A DNA stretch of 64,000 bases from JAWWPG01 sp037719575 (lineage in GTDB: Bacteria; Actinomycetota; Actinomycetes; Propionibacteriales; Nocardioidaceae): assembly GCA_037719575.1 (NCBI GenBank), contig JBBJMF010000002.1, positions 29,752 to 93,751 of the forward strand, read 5' to 3'. Made by a program: the position numbers and the translations under genes. Positions 32,258-43,216 of this stretch are shown in pieces. Below the pieces are notes generated by a model. The model had not been told where the DNA came from. It searched no databases and was given only the letters and a program-made list of their open reading frames with translations. The number at the start of each line of letters is the position of its first letter. Position 1 is the stretch's first letter.

Positions 32258-33111
32258 GCGGCGGCGGCCGCGCGTTCTGCCGCCTCGACGACGTTGGTCA
32301 GCAGCATGGCCCGGGTCATCGGTCCGACGCCGCCCGGCATCGGCGCGACCGCGCCGGCCACCTCGTAGGCAGCGCGGGCGACGTCGCCCACCAGCTTTCC
32401 GTCGACCCGGGACGTCCCGACGTCGAGGATCGTCGCGCCCGGCCTGACCATGTCCGGCGTCACGAGTCCGGCGACCCCAGCGGCAGCCACGATGATGTCG
32501 GCCCGGGCGAGGTGGGCGCCGAGGTCGCGGGTGCCGGTGTGGCAGAGGGTCACGGTGGCGTTCTCGGTACGACGGGTGAGGAGCAGCCCCAGCGGACGGC
32601 CCACCGTGACACCTCGACCCACCACGCACACGTCGGCTCCCTTGGTAGAAACGTCGTACGCAGCGAGCAGCTCGACGATGGCGCGCGGGGTGCAGGGCAG
32701 CGTGGCGTCGTACATCAGCGCGAGGCGTCCGAGGTTTGTCGGGTGGAGGCCGTCGGCGTCCTTGGCGGGGTCGACGAGCTCGAGCGCACGTTGGGTGTCG
32801 AGATGGGGCGGGAGCGGCAGCTGCACGATGAAGCCGGTGCAGGCGGGGTCGGCGTTGAGCGTCTCGATGCGCTCCTCGAGGAGCTCCTGGGTGATGCCCG
32901 CGGCGTGGTGCTCGCGGATCGAGGCGATGCCGACCTTCGCGCAGTCGCGGTGCTTGCCGGCGACGTACGCCTGGCTGCCGGGATCGTCGCCGACCAGCAC
33001 CGTGCCGAGGCCAGGCGTGACCCCGCCCTCGGCGAGGCGGCTGACCCGCGTGGTCAGGTCGTCGAGGATGGCAGCGGCCGTCGCCACGCCATCGAGCAGC
33101 TGAGCGGTCAC
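32254..33111 (-). CDS. folD: bifunctional methylene-THF dehydrogenase / methenyl-THF cyclohydrolase
   Basis: FolD converts 5,10-methylene-THF through methenyl-THF to 10-formyl-THF with NADP+. The 285-residue protein shows the substrate/catalytic blocks SQAYVAGKHRDCAKVGI (active Lys) and GFIVQLPLPPHLD, and the NADP region VVGRGVTVGRPLGLLLTRR followed by APMPGGVGPMTRAML. It starts at GTG 33111. Usually housekeeping, here it also supplies the step between MetF or dimethylglycine-derived methylene-THF and PurU. It is translationally coupled to DUF3017. Confidence 0.95.
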   Translation of the reverse strand: MTAQLLDGVATAAAILDDLTTRVSRLAEGGVTPGLGTVLVGDDPGSQAYVAGKHRDCAKVGIASIREHHAAGITQELLEERIETLNADPACTGFIVQLPLPPHLDTQRALELVDPAKDADGLHPTNLGRLALMYDATLPCTPRAIVELLAAYDVSTKGADVCVVGRGVTVGRPLGLLLTRRTENATVTLCHTGTRDLGAHLARADIIVAAAGVAGLVTPDMVRPGATILDVGTSRVDGKLVGDVARAAYEVAGAVAPMPGGVGPMTRAMLLTNVVEAAERAAAAA

Positions 33112-33755
33112 GAGGGGGATTCTCGCACGCGGACCCGCCCATCATGTTGTCCCCAACCGAGCGCGGGGACCGAACTGTCCTTCGACGGCCTGGCCACCCC
33201 GGCGACTGGTTGACACTTCCTTGCATGCACCAGTGCCTGAGCTCGGGAACCGCGACGATGGCCAATCTGAGCGCCGCGCGCATCTAGGGGGCGCGCGCGG
33301 TCCCTCCTTCGGGTGCTCCTTGTGTCGTCGGGCATCGACGTGGAGCCCCAGGTCGAGATCGTCGATGGGCACGGCAACGTCCTGGCGGCTGACCCCACGA
33401 CCCGAACCGACTGGTCAGGTGGCAACATCTCGTCAGCGAATCGAGCCTGACGCCGTTCGGCCGGTCACTCCTGACGCGTCGCCTGCAACACTTCAACCAG
33501 CCGTTACGCGGCCGGAAGCTCCGCCCCTAGCCGCCTCGATCCGTCATTTGTGGCGCGATTGCGGGAAGTTCCGGGCTCGCAGGCCCGGAGTCGACCCCAG
33601 ATCCCGCAACTCGCGCACAATCCCCCGGCGACACCCTCGAGCCCGCAATCCGGGAATGTTTCGCATTTGCGGGGTTTCTGGGCCGGCCGACCGCGTCAGA
33701 GACTTCCGAATCCCGCAAATCGCGCGCAGTCCGGGGGAGAGGGCGGGGCGGCTGG
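33112..33755. other. gene-poor 644-bp gap with long imperfect palindromes
   Basis: I find no convincing gene between folD and purH. A TTGACA box occurs near 33208. A short frame at 33313-33450 (+) reads VSSGIDVEPQVEIVDGHGN and could be a decayed gene end. Two long imperfect palindromes follow: about 33548-33619 (TTGCGGGA facing TCCCGCAA) and about 33660-33730 (ATTTGCGGGG facing TCCCGCAAAT). The same TTGCGGGAA element recurs at 39348-39401, so these are copies of an intergenic repeat. Confidence 0.6.
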
Positions 33756-35315
33756 CTAATGGTAGAAGTGGCGCGAGCCGGTCACGTACATTGTCACGCC
33801 GGCGGCCTGGGCCGCTGCCACGACCACGTCGTCGCGCATCGAGCCGCCCGGTTGTACGACGGCCCGCACCCCGGCGTCCAGCAGGACCTCGAGGCCGTCC
33901 GGGAACGGGAAGAACGCGTCCGACGCAGCAACCGACCCGGCCGCCCTATCGCCCGCTCGCGACACCGCCAGCCGGGCCGAGTCGACCCGGTTCACCTGAC
34001 CCATGCCGATCCCCACCGAGGCTCCGTCCGACGCCAGCAGGATCGCGTTCGACTTGACCCAGCGGCAGGCCCGCCAGGCGAACGCCAGGTCGTCCAGGGT
34101 CGAGGGGTCTGCGGCCTCCCCACTGGCCAGCGTCCAGCCCGCCGGGTCGTCACCGGCGGCCTGGAGCCGGTCCCCGACCTGGGCCAGCACCCCGCCGCTG
34201 ACTGGTCGCCACTCGACCGACGCGCCGGCTGGCGCCTCGCAGCGAAGCAGCCGGACGTTCTTCTTGCGCCGCAGCAGCGCGAGCGCGTCCGGGTCGAACT
34301 CGGGGGCCACGACGACCTCGGTGAAGACATCGGCGAGCTGCGCTGCCATCTCGACCGAGACCGCTCCGTTCACCGCGACCACGCCGCCGAAGGCTGACAC
34401 CGGGTCGCAGGCGTGCGCCTTGGCGTGCGCAGTCGCGATGTCGCCGCCGACGGCGATCCCACACGGGTTGGTGTGCTTGATGATCGCCACGGCGGGTGCG
34501 GCGAAGTCGTAAACCGCGCGATGCGCCGCCTGGGCGTCGACGTAGTTGTTGTACGACATCTCCTTGCCGTGCAGCTGCTCGGCCCGCGCGAGACCAGGCT
34601 CGCCTGCCGGGTCGGCGTAGAGCGCGGCGCCCTGGTGCGGGTTCTCGCCGTAGCGCAGGATGTCGACCCGCTCGAGTGCCAGGCCGGCGAACGACGGCCA
34701 CCACTCGCCCGGTGCCAGCGCCGGCTCCTGCGCGAACCACTCGGCGACCGCCACGTCGTACGACGCCGTGTGGGCAAAGGCCTCGGCTGCGAGGCGCTGC
34801 CGCTGCGCCAGCGTGTAGCCGCCGGAGGTCAGGGCGCTCAGCAGCTCGTCGTACTGGCTCGGCGAGGTGACGACCGCGACCGACGGGTGGTTCTTGGCGG
34901 CCGCCCGCACCATGGCTGGTCCGCCGACGTCGATCTGCTCGAGGCACTCGTCCGGGCTGGCGCCGGATGCGGCGGTCTGCCGGAAGGGGTAGAGGTTCGA
35001 CACGACGAGGTCGAAGGGCTCGACGCCGAGCTCCACCAGCTGGGTGGCATGGGACTCCAGGCGGAGGTCCGCGAGGATGCCGGCATGGATCAGCGGGTGC
35101 AGGGTCTTGACCCGTCCGTCCAGGCACTCCGGGAAGCCGGTGAGCTCCTCGACCGCCGTGACCGCGACTCCAACTTCTGCGATCCGCGCCGCTGTCGAGC
35201 CGGTCGACACGATCGACACCCCCGCCTCGGACAGCGCGCCGGCCAGCTCGTCGAGCCGGTCCTTGTCGTAGACGGAGATGAGGGCGCGGCGGATCGGTCG
35301 CCGGGCGCTGCTCAC
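33756..35315 (-). CDS. purH: bifunctional AICAR formyltransferase / IMP cyclohydrolase
   Basis: PurH performs the last two steps of IMP synthesis, using 10-formyl-THF. The 519-residue protein has the N-terminal MGS-like cyclohydrolase domain (RALISVYDKDRLDELAGAL ... STGSTAARIAEVGV ... GRVKTLHPLIHAGIL) and the C-terminal transformylase (RYGENPHQGAALY, IKHTNPCGIAVGGD, DAFFPFPDGLEVLLDAGVRA). The GTG at 35315 starts VSSARRPIRRALIS; the longer frame runs through purN. It follows purN by 13 bp on the same strand. It competes with PurU for formyl-THF in this genome. Confidence 0.95.
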   Translation of the reverse strand: MSSARRPIRRALISVYDKDRLDELAGALSEAGVSIVSTGSTAARIAEVGVAVTAVEELTGFPECLDGRVKTLHPLIHAGILADLRLESHATQLVELGVEPFDLVVSNLYPFRQTAASGASPDECLEQIDVGGPAMVRAAAKNHPSVAVVTSPSQYDELLSALTSGGYTLAQRQRLAAEAFAHTASYDVAVAEWFAQEPALAPGEWWPSFAGLALERVDILRYGENPHQGAALYADPAGEPGLARAEQLHGKEMSYNNYVDAQAAHRAVYDFAAPAVAIIKHTNPCGIAVGGDIATAHAKAHACDPVSAFGGVVAVNGAVSVEMAAQLADVFTEVVVAPEFDPDALALLRRKKNVRLLRCEAPAGASVEWRPVSGGVLAQVGDRLQAAGDDPAGWTLASGEAADPSTLDDLAFAWRACRWVKSNAILLASDGASVGIGMGQVNRVDSARLAVSRAGDRAAGSVAASDAFFPFPDGLEVLLDAGVRAVVQPGGSMRDDVVVAAAQAAGVTMYVTGSRHFYH

Positions 35316-35328
35316 GGACGATGCTCGT

Positions 35329-35934
35329 TCATGGGATGGTGACCTTCCTGCCGCTGACGGTGAAGCCCTCGCGGGCCATCCGGCCGACGCAGTCGACGAG
35401 CATCGCGCGCTCGGCGACCTTGATCCGTTCGGTGAGGGTGTCGGTGTCGTCGTCGTCGTCGACGGGTACGGCGACCTGCGAGACGACCACGCCGGTGTCC
35501 ACCCCCTCGTCGACGACGAACAAGGTGGCGCCCGAGACCTTGACCCCGTAGGCAAGGGCTTCGCGCGGGCCGTGGATGCCCGGGAACGAGGGCAGCAGGG
35601 CGTTGTGGGTGTTCAGGAACCGGCCGCCGAACCGGGCGAGGAAGTCCGTGCCGACCAGCTTGAGGAAACCTGCCGAGACGACGAGGTCGGGGTCGTGCGC
35701 CGCGACCGCCTCCGTCAGCGCCCGGTCCCAGTCCGCACGCGAGTCGAAGTCCGGCAGCCGCACGCAGAAGACGGGGATGCCCGCGGCACGCGCGCGCTCC
35801 GCCGCGACGGTGCCGGGCCGGTCCGAACCCACCGCGACCACTTGCGCGCCGTAGCCAGGGTCGGTGGAGGCGTCGAGCAGAGCCTGCAGGTTGGTGCCTG
35901 TTCCCGAGACCAGGACCACGAGTCGAGCGGGCAC
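35329..35934 (-). CDS. purN: phosphoribosylglycinamide formyltransferase
   Basis: PurN transfers a formyl group from 10-formyl-THF to GAR in purine synthesis. The 201-residue protein starts VPARLVVLVSGTGTNLQALL and shows the catalytic Asn/His block FLNTHNALLPSFPGIHGPRE, followed by SGATLFVVDEGVDTGVVVSQ with the catalytic Asp. The much longer open frame upstream is a shadow of the DUF6350 gene, so the GTG at 35934 is chosen. It sits between DUF6350 and purH, the usual actinobacterial order. Confidence 0.93.
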   Translation of the reverse strand: MPARLVVLVSGTGTNLQALLDASTDPGYGAQVVAVGSDRPGTVAAERARAAGIPVFCVRLPDFDSRADWDRALTEAVAAHDPDLVVSAGFLKLVGTDFLARFGGRFLNTHNALLPSFPGIHGPREALAYGVKVSGATLFVVDEGVDTGVVVSQVAVPVDDDDDTDTLTERIKVAERAMLVDCVGRMAREGFTVSGRKVTIP

Positions 35935-36011
35935 CGGGGCCTTCCGGTAGCGAGCGGACGCTCGGCGGACGTGACGACGCGCCCACGATAGCGACTCGGG
36001 GATCGCCCGGG

Positions 36012-37289
36012 TCAGTCGGCGTGTGCGGAGACCGGGATCGGCTGGGTGGCCTCGTCGTCGCCGTGGTCGTCGGCGGGCTCCAGGGAACTGGTACGCCGAC
36101 GCGGCGAGCCCCCCAGGAGTCGGCTGCCCACGGCCGCGAGCGCACCCCCCAGCACGAACGCCACCACGCAGACGGCGGTCGTGGCGAGGACGTCCGGTCC
36201 GATGTGCTCCAGGCGCCCAGGCCCGACTGCTCCCGTCGCCAGGGTCGTGAGCAGCCCAAAGGTCGTCCCCCCGGCGAGGCCCGCAACGGCGCCACGCAGC
36301 GCTGCCCGGTCGACGCCGTACACCGGGCAGCGCCGCACCGCGACGAAGCCCGCGATCCCACCCGCCAGCACCGGGACCATGACCAGGGCGGGAAGCCACC
36401 AGGCGTCGGCCGCGGTCGGCAGCGCCGCGAGCAGCGGGAAGTCGGGCAGCAGGCCCAGCCGCACGCCGCTCGGGGACACCTCGGTGCCGGTGCCCACGGC
36501 AAAGCCGGGGCCGGCGACGAAGGCGCCCGCGCAGAGCACGGCGTTGGGCACCAGGGCGGCTCCGACGAGGGCCAGGATCACGCCGCCGACGAGCCCTGCC
36601 TGCAGACCGTCGGCGAGTCTCAGCGCCGTCGAGACGTGCGCGACGAGCGACACCGCGAACACCACCGCACCGGCCGCGACCACGACGAGCACCCCGCTCG
36701 CACCCCCGAGCAGGGCTGCCCTGGCCTCTTCCGGGAGTCGCGTGAGCAGCGAGCCGGCTCGCCCGGAGCCGCGGAGCAGTCCGGCACCCCCGGACAGCGA
36801 TGCGACGACCACGAATACCGCGGCGGTTCGGGGCACCGGGGCGTGGGCTTCGCCGACGTGTACGACGATCGCCGCGACGGCTCCGCACGCCGCATACACC
36901 GCCGCCATCGCGGCTGTCGCGAGCCCGACGTCCGACCAGGACCTGACCCGGGCGGTCGATGCTGCCCATCGCCCCACCCGGTGGAGAGACAACGCACACA
37001 GGAGCACAAACCCCAGCGGTACCGCGCCGACGGAGAGCCCACCGCCGGAGAGTCCGGAGCCGTTGCCGACCAGCCAGCCGAGAACGCCGACGCGCATGGC
37101 CTGGCCGAACGAGCCGGTGTCCGCGGCGAACCACCCCGCGGCGCTCAGGCCGAGGCAGAGCACCAGCCCGCCCGCGGCGACGCCGGCCGCCCCAAGTGCA
37201 GCCACCAGAGCCACCGGCCGGGCCGGGGTCATGCTCGCCTGGGGCACCCGGAGGATCGGTCGCGAGAGCAGGTCGGTCATCTCGACCAT
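36012..37289 (-). CDS. DUF6350 (PerM-like) polytopic membrane protein
   Basis: The 425-residue protein is highly hydrophobic, with about ten membrane segments, for example VALVAALGAAGVAAGGLVLC and VGGVILALVGAALVPNAVLC. It contains LVGNGSGLSGGGLSVGAVPLG, characteristic of DUF6350, a family encoded upstream of purN in many actinobacteria; the mycobacterial member PerM is linked to cell division and persistence. The polar C-terminal tail is Asp/Glu-rich. Function here is inferred only from family and position. Confidence 0.82.
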   Translation of the reverse strand: MVEMTDLLSRPILRVPQASMTPARPVALVAALGAAGVAAGGLVLCLGLSAAGWFAADTGSFGQAMRVGVLGWLVGNGSGLSGGGLSVGAVPLGFVLLCALSLHRVGRWAASTARVRSWSDVGLATAAMAAVYAACGAVAAIVVHVGEAHAPVPRTAAVFVVVASLSGGAGLLRGSGRAGSLLTRLPEEARAALLGGASGVLVVVAAGAVVFAVSLVAHVSTALRLADGLQAGLVGGVILALVGAALVPNAVLCAGAFVAGPGFAVGTGTEVSPSGVRLGLLPDFPLLAALPTAADAWWLPALVMVPVLAGGIAGFVAVRRCPVYGVDRAALRGAVAGLAGGTTFGLLTTLATGAVGPGRLEHIGPDVLATTAVCVVAFVLGGALAAVGSRLLGGSPRRRTSSLEPADDHGDDEATQPIPVSAHAD

Positions 37290-37448
37290 CGTCGCCGGTG
37301 GCCCATCTCAAACGTCGCTGACACGCCGCCCGGAGGGTCTTCGGGCGCTGGGCGGGTGGCGACGAGTCGCCCGGCTTCGGGTGGGTCGTCTACCGTCGTA
37401 AGCCAGCTGGGTCAGCGAACGCCCCTTCCCGCATGAGGAGCGCCGTCC

Positions 37449-39326
<1,878 letters not shown>

Positions 39327-39347
39327 CCCGGCCGCCGCCCATCAGCG

Positions 39348-39401
39348 AATTGCGGGAAGGTGTCACGAGTCGCGTGCTCGGGCGATACGTCTTCCGCAGT
39401 T
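39348..39401. repeat. imperfect palindrome of the TTGCGGGAA family
   Basis: aattgcgggaag faces cttccgcagtt across about 31 bases, between the sigma-like gene and the convergent sucD. The arm sequence matches the palindromes in the 33.5-33.7 kb gap. It may serve as a terminator here. Confidence 0.55.
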
Positions 39402-40288
39402 CAGTGTCCGCGCAGGAGGTCCCGGATCAGGGTCGCCGTCTCCGACGGGGTCTTGCCGACCTTGACACCCGCCGCCTCCAGCGCTTGCTTCTTGCCGGCA
39501 GCCGTGCCCGACGAGCCAGACACGATCGCGCCAGCGTGGCCCATCGTCTTGCCCTCGGGCGCGGTGAAGCCGGCCACGTAGCCCACGACCGGTTTGGTGA
39601 TGTGCTCCACGATGTAGGCTGCGGCGCGTTCCTCGGCGTCGCCGCCGATCTCGCCGATCATCACGATCGCCGTCGTGTCCGGGTCGTCCTCGAACGCCTG
39701 CAGGCAGTCGATGTGCGTGGTCCCGATGACGGGGTCGCCGCCGATCCCCACCGCGGTCGAGAATCCGAAGTCACGCAGCTCGAACATCATCTGGTACGTC
39801 AAGGTGCCCGACTTCGACACCAGGCCGATCGGCCCGGAGCCGGTGATGTTGGCGGGCGTGATGCCGGCGAGCGCCACGCCGGGCGTGATCACCCCAGGGC
39901 AGTTCGGGCCGACCATCCGGGTCTTGTTGCCGGTGGCCTGCAGGTAGGCCCAGATCGCGGCGGAGTCCTGCACCGGCACACCTTCGGTGATGACGACGAG
40001 CAGCGGGATCCCCGCGTCGATGGCCTCCACCACGGCGTCCTTCGTGAACGCGGCCGGCACGAAGACAACGGACACGTTGGCGTCCGTCCGCTCCACCGCC
40101 TCGGCCACCGTGGCGAAGACCGGGAGCTCGACGTCGCCATGGGTCACGGTGGTGCCGGCTTTGCGGGCGTTGACCCCGCCGACGATCGTCGTACCCGCCT
40201 TGAGCATCAGCGCCGTGTGCTTCGTGCCCTCACCGCCGGTGATCCCTTGGACGATGACGCGTGAGTCGGCGTTCAGGAAGATCGACAT
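39401..40288 (-). CDS. sucD: succinyl-CoA ligase alpha subunit
   Basis: With SucC it interconverts succinyl-CoA and succinate with formation of a nucleoside triphosphate in the TCA cycle. The 295-residue protein shows the CoA-binding Rossmann start (RVIVQGITGGEGTKHTALML), GPNCPGVITPGVALAGI, and the phosphorylated His in TMGHAGAIVSGSSG. It follows sucC by 11 bp. Its length is as expected. Confidence 0.96.
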   Translation of the reverse strand: MSIFLNADSRVIVQGITGGEGTKHTALMLKAGTTIVGGVNARKAGTTVTHGDVELPVFATVAEAVERTDANVSVVFVPAAFTKDAVVEAIDAGIPLLVVITEGVPVQDSAAIWAYLQATGNKTRMVGPNCPGVITPGVALAGITPANITGSGPIGLVSKSGTLTYQMMFELRDFGFSTAVGIGGDPVIGTTHIDCLQAFEDDPDTTAIVMIGEIGGDAEERAAAYIVEHITKPVVGYVAGFTAPEGKTMGHAGAIVSGSSGTAAGKKQALEAAGVKVGKTPSETATLIRDLLRGH

Positions 40289-40299
40289 CGCTCAGCCCC

Positions 40300-41463
40300 T
40301 CACTTGCTCGCCAGCTCGGCGGCGCGGTCTGCTGCCCCGTCCATGGTGTCGACGAGCGTCACGAGGGGGTGCCCGGCAGCCGTCAGGATGCGCCGGCCCT
40401 CGTCGACGTTGTTGCCGTCGAGGCGTACGACGAGCGGCTTCGTGGCGGCGTCGCCGAGCAGCTCCAGCGCCCCCACGATGCCGTTGGCGACCTCGTCGCA
40501 GGAGGTGATGCCACCGAAGACGTTGACGAACACCGCCTTGACCTGCTGGTCCCCCAGGATCACGTCGAGGCCGTCGGCCATCACCTGTGCCGATGCGCCG
40601 CCGCCGATGTCGAGGAAGTTCGCCGGAGTGACGCCGTGGTGCCGCTGGCCCGCGTAGGCGACCACGTCGAGCGTGGACATCACCAGGCCGGCGCCGTTGC
40701 CGATGATGCCCACGGCGCCGTCGAGCTTGACGTAGTTGAGGCCCTTCGCCTTGGCCTTGGCCTCCAGCGGGTCGGCGGCGGCGGTGTCCTCGTAGGCAGC
40801 GTGCCCGCGGTGCCGGAACTCCGCGTTGTCGTCCAGCGACACCTTGCCATCGAGCGCCTCCAGGGTGCCGTCGCCGAGCCGGGCGAGCGGGTTGACCTCG
40901 ACGAGGGTGGCGTCCTCCTCGACGAAGACGTCCCAGAGCCTGGAGACGAGGCTCACGGCCTGCTCGGCGAGGTCCTCGGGGAACCCGGCCGTGGCGACGA
41001 TCTCGCGGGCCTTTGTCTCGTCGACGCCGGTGCCCGGGTCGATCGGGATCTGCTTGACCGCGTCCGGGTTGGTCTTCGCGACCTGCTCGATCTCGACGCC
41101 GCCCTCGACGCTGGCGATGCAGAGGTAGGACCGGTTGGCCCGGTCGAGCAGGAAGGAGAAGTAGTACTCGGCGGCGATGTCGACCGCCGGCGCCACCAGC
41201 ACCCGGTTGACCGTCAGCCCCTTGATCTGCATCCCGAGGATCTCGCTCGCCCTCGCCTGCGCCTCCTCGGGTGTCTTCGCAAGCTTGACCCCGCCGGCCT
41301 TGCCGCGACCGCCGGCCTTCACCTGCGCCTTGACGACGACCGCCCCGCCGAGACTCTCGGCGCCGGCGCGTGCCTGCTCCGGCGTCTCGGCGACCACCCC
41401 GAGCGTGACCGGCACGTCATGCTCGGCGAAGAGCTCCTTCGCCTGGTACTCCATCAGGTCCAC
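40300..41463 (-). CDS. sucC: ADP-forming succinyl-CoA ligase beta subunit
   Basis: The 387-residue ATP-grasp protein begins MDLMEYQAKELFAEHDVPVT. It shows VVVKAQVKAGGRGKAGGVKL, the nucleotide-binding region, EVNPLARLGDGTLEALDGKV and NVFGGITSCDEVANGIV. It binds nucleotide and succinate and pairs with SucD encoded directly downstream. Together with icd and mdh in this window it shows a full aerobic TCA context. Confidence 0.96.
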   Translation of the reverse strand: MDLMEYQAKELFAEHDVPVTLGVVAETPEQARAGAESLGGAVVVKAQVKAGGRGKAGGVKLAKTPEEAQARASEILGMQIKGLTVNRVLVAPAVDIAAEYYFSFLLDRANRSYLCIASVEGGVEIEQVAKTNPDAVKQIPIDPGTGVDETKAREIVATAGFPEDLAEQAVSLVSRLWDVFVEEDATLVEVNPLARLGDGTLEALDGKVSLDDNAEFRHRGHAAYEDTAAADPLEAKAKAKGLNYVKLDGAVGIIGNGAGLVMSTLDVVAYAGQRHHGVTPANFLDIGGGASAQVMADGLDVILGDQQVKAVFVNVFGGITSCDEVANGIVGALELLGDAATKPLVVRLDGNNVDEGRRILTAAGHPLVTLVDTMDGAADRAAELASK

Positions 41464-41566
41464 GATGGCCGTCCTTGGGCTGCTCGGCGGGAGAGGACAT
41501 TGCGGAGCCTAACGCGAATGAGCCGTCTGCGAGACTCGGGGTGCCCGTCCACCGGAGAGGCGCGCG

Positions 41567-42496
41567 ATGACGTTCGAACGCGATTTCGGCCTGCGTCGCT
41601 CCACCATCGCCGGTGACGGTCTGGACCTCCACCTGGTCGAGACCGCATCGGCCGGCGACCAGCAAGGGCCCCCGGTCCTCTTCGTCCACGGCTATCCCGA
41701 CACCCATGCCGTCTGGCTGCCCACCGTCGCCCGGCTCGTCGACGACCTCTCCTGCGTGCTGTACGACGTCCGCGGCGCGGGGGGATCCGGAGTGCCCGAG
41801 TCGCCCGCGGGCTACCACGTCTCGCACCTCGTCAACGACCTGGTGGCCGTCATCGACGCCGTGTCGCCGACCCGTCCCGTGCACATTGTCGGCCACGACT
41901 GGGGCTCGGTGCAGGCCTGGGAGGCGGTGCTGCTGGCCGGCGTCGACCCGCGGCTGCGCGGCCGCATCGCGTCGTACACGACGATCAGCGGACCCAGCCT
42001 GCACCACTTCGGCGCCTGGGCAGCCACCTCGATGCGGCGGGGCTGGCGGAGCCGGCGCGAGCTGGCGCGGCAGGCGCTGCACTCGTGGTACGTCCTCGCC
42101 TTCCAGGTGCCTGTCGTGCCCGAGGTTGCGCTCCGACGGATGCTGCGCAGCCCCGGCGCGACCGCGCGGCTCCTGGGCACGAGACACGCGACACCCACGG
42201 TGGTACGCGATGCGGTGAACGGGCTCGGTCTCTACCGGGCGAACCTGGGCGGCGACTGCGGCACCCGGCACCCGCGGCGAACCGACATCCCCGTGCAGCT
42301 CATCGTGCCGCTGCGCGACGCCTACCTCACTCCCGCCGTGTACGACGACCTCCCGCGCTTGTGCTCCGACCTGACCCGCCACGACGTCGACGCCGGCCAC
42401 TGGGTCCAGCAGAGCCGCCCCGACGACGTCGCCAGGCTCGTCTCGGAGTTCGTGAGTGCCCACTCGGCGCCCAACCCAGCGGATTCGTCCGACTGA
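41567..42496 (+). CDS. alpha/beta hydrolase, epoxide hydrolase-like
   Basis: The 309-residue protein is an alpha/beta hydrolase. The oxyanion region reads VLFVHGYPDTHAVW, and the nucleophile elbow is IVGHDWGSVQAWE, with Asp as nucleophile as in epoxide hydrolases and haloalkane dehalogenases. The catalytic His lies in DAGHWVQQSRPDD. A cap region of about 100 residues separates the two halves. The substrate is unknown. The last codons and stop (PADSSD) lie inside an intergenic palindromic repeat, so the C-terminus may have been reset by repeat insertion. It is divergent from sucC. Confidence 0.82.
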   Translation: MTFERDFGLRRSTIAGDGLDLHLVETASAGDQQGPPVLFVHGYPDTHAVWLPTVARLVDDLSCVLYDVRGAGGSGVPESPAGYHVSHLVNDLVAVIDAVSPTRPVHIVGHDWGSVQAWEAVLLAGVDPRLRGRIASYTTISGPSLHHFGAWAATSMRRGWRSRRELARQALHSWYVLAFQVPVVPEVALRRMLRSPGATARLLGTRHATPTVVRDAVNGLGLYRANLGGDCGTRHPRRTDIPVQLIVPLRDAYLTPAVYDDLPRLCSDLTRHDVDAGHWVQQSRPDDVARLVSEFVSAHSAPNPADSSD

Positions 42497-42599
42497 GCGC
42501 GGGGGTTCCAGGCCCGGCCGACTCGGACGAAACCGGGGCTTGCGGATTCGTCCGACCCGGCGCGGAAGTCTCACGCCTGGCAGACCCGGACGAATCCGT
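42479..42599. repeat. two tandem ~58-bp palindromic units (GCGGATTCGTCCGAC family)
   Basis: Copy 1 (42479-42537) and copy 2 (42542-42599) both start gcggattcgtccgac, contain gcgcgg, and end with an inverted copy cggacgaa(a/t)ccg. Each unit can fold into a hairpin with 11-bp arms. They lie between two convergent genes, and copy 1 includes the stop of the hydrolase gene. They may act as terminators but look like a repeated element. Confidence 0.8.
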
Positions 42600-42605
42600 G
42601 AAGGG

Positions 42606-43013
42606 TCAGGGCTGGAGAGTGATTGCGTTGTTGACCCAGTCGACGACGTCCTGGGTCTTGGCGCCCGGCGTGAAGATCTTCGCGACCCCCGCCTCCTCGA
42701 GCAGCGGGATGTCGCCGTCGGGGATGATGCCGCCGCCGAACACCATGATGTCGGCAGCCTCCCGCTCCTTCAGCAGCTCGAGAACCTTCTTGAAGAGGGT
42801 CATGTGTGCCCCCGAGAGGACCGACAGACCCACGATGTCGGCGTCCTCCTGGATCGCGGTGTCCACGATCTGCTCCGGGGTCTGGTGCAGACCGGTGTAG
42901 ATGACCTCCATGCCTGCGTCGCGCAGGGCTCGGGCGATGACCTTGGCGCCCCGGTCGTGCCCGTCGAGTCCCGGCTTTGCCACCACGATGCGAATCGGGG
43001 CCACGTCGCCCAC
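42606..43013 (-). CDS. stand-alone cobalamin-binding domain protein (methylmalonyl-CoA mutase C-terminal type)
   Basis: The 135-residue protein is a single B12-binding domain with VVAKPGLDGHDRGAKVIARAL (DxHxxG cobalt-ligand motif), SVLSGAHMTLFKKVLELL and FGGGIIPDGDIPLLEEAG. This equals the C-terminal domain of methylmalonyl-CoA mutase or of related acyl-CoA mutases. No catalytic mutase subunit is nearby, so it must pair with a protein encoded elsewhere. Its nearness to sucCD fits a link to succinyl-CoA chemistry. The GTG start at 43013 is preferred; a second GTG nine bases on is possible. Confidence 0.85.
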   Translation of the reverse strand: MGDVAPIRIVVAKPGLDGHDRGAKVIARALRDAGMEVIYTGLHQTPEQIVDTAIQEDADIVGLSVLSGAHMTLFKKVLELLKEREAADIMVFGGGIIPDGDIPLLEEAGVAKIFTPGAKTQDVVDWVNNAITLQP

Positions 43014-43216
43014 CGCCTCTCAGGCTCGCCGCCCGGGATGGGCGGGTGCGCTCTCGCCACGTCGTACGCCGCTCGCAGACTAACGAGTCCGCCCGGCCTC
43101 GCCGCGCGTCGGGTAGTGCCACCACTATCTCAGGTGTCGCCCGGTTACCAACGCAAGCCCGGATCCGCTAGCCTCGGTCGCTGACCTACTTGCCCGCACC
43201 CACCGAAGGATCCCGC

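Noticed and set aside
33313..33450. 45-residue frame in the folD-purH gap
   Set aside because: The peptide looks protein-like, but it has no clear ribosome-binding site, family or neighbour; I list it only as possible debris.
33221..34057. 278-residue plus-strand frame
   Set aside because: It crosses the palindromic repeats and the 3' end of purH in antisense, and it has no recognisable domain.
35935..37311. Long N-terminal extension of the purN frame
   Set aside because: The extra residues are an Arg/Gly-rich shadow of the DUF6350 gene; PurN begins at VPARLVVLVSGTGTN.
43014..43216. c-di-AMP riboswitch before the M23 peptidase gene
   Set aside because: Such riboswitches often precede actinobacterial M23 genes, but none of the conserved blocks is visible in this leader.
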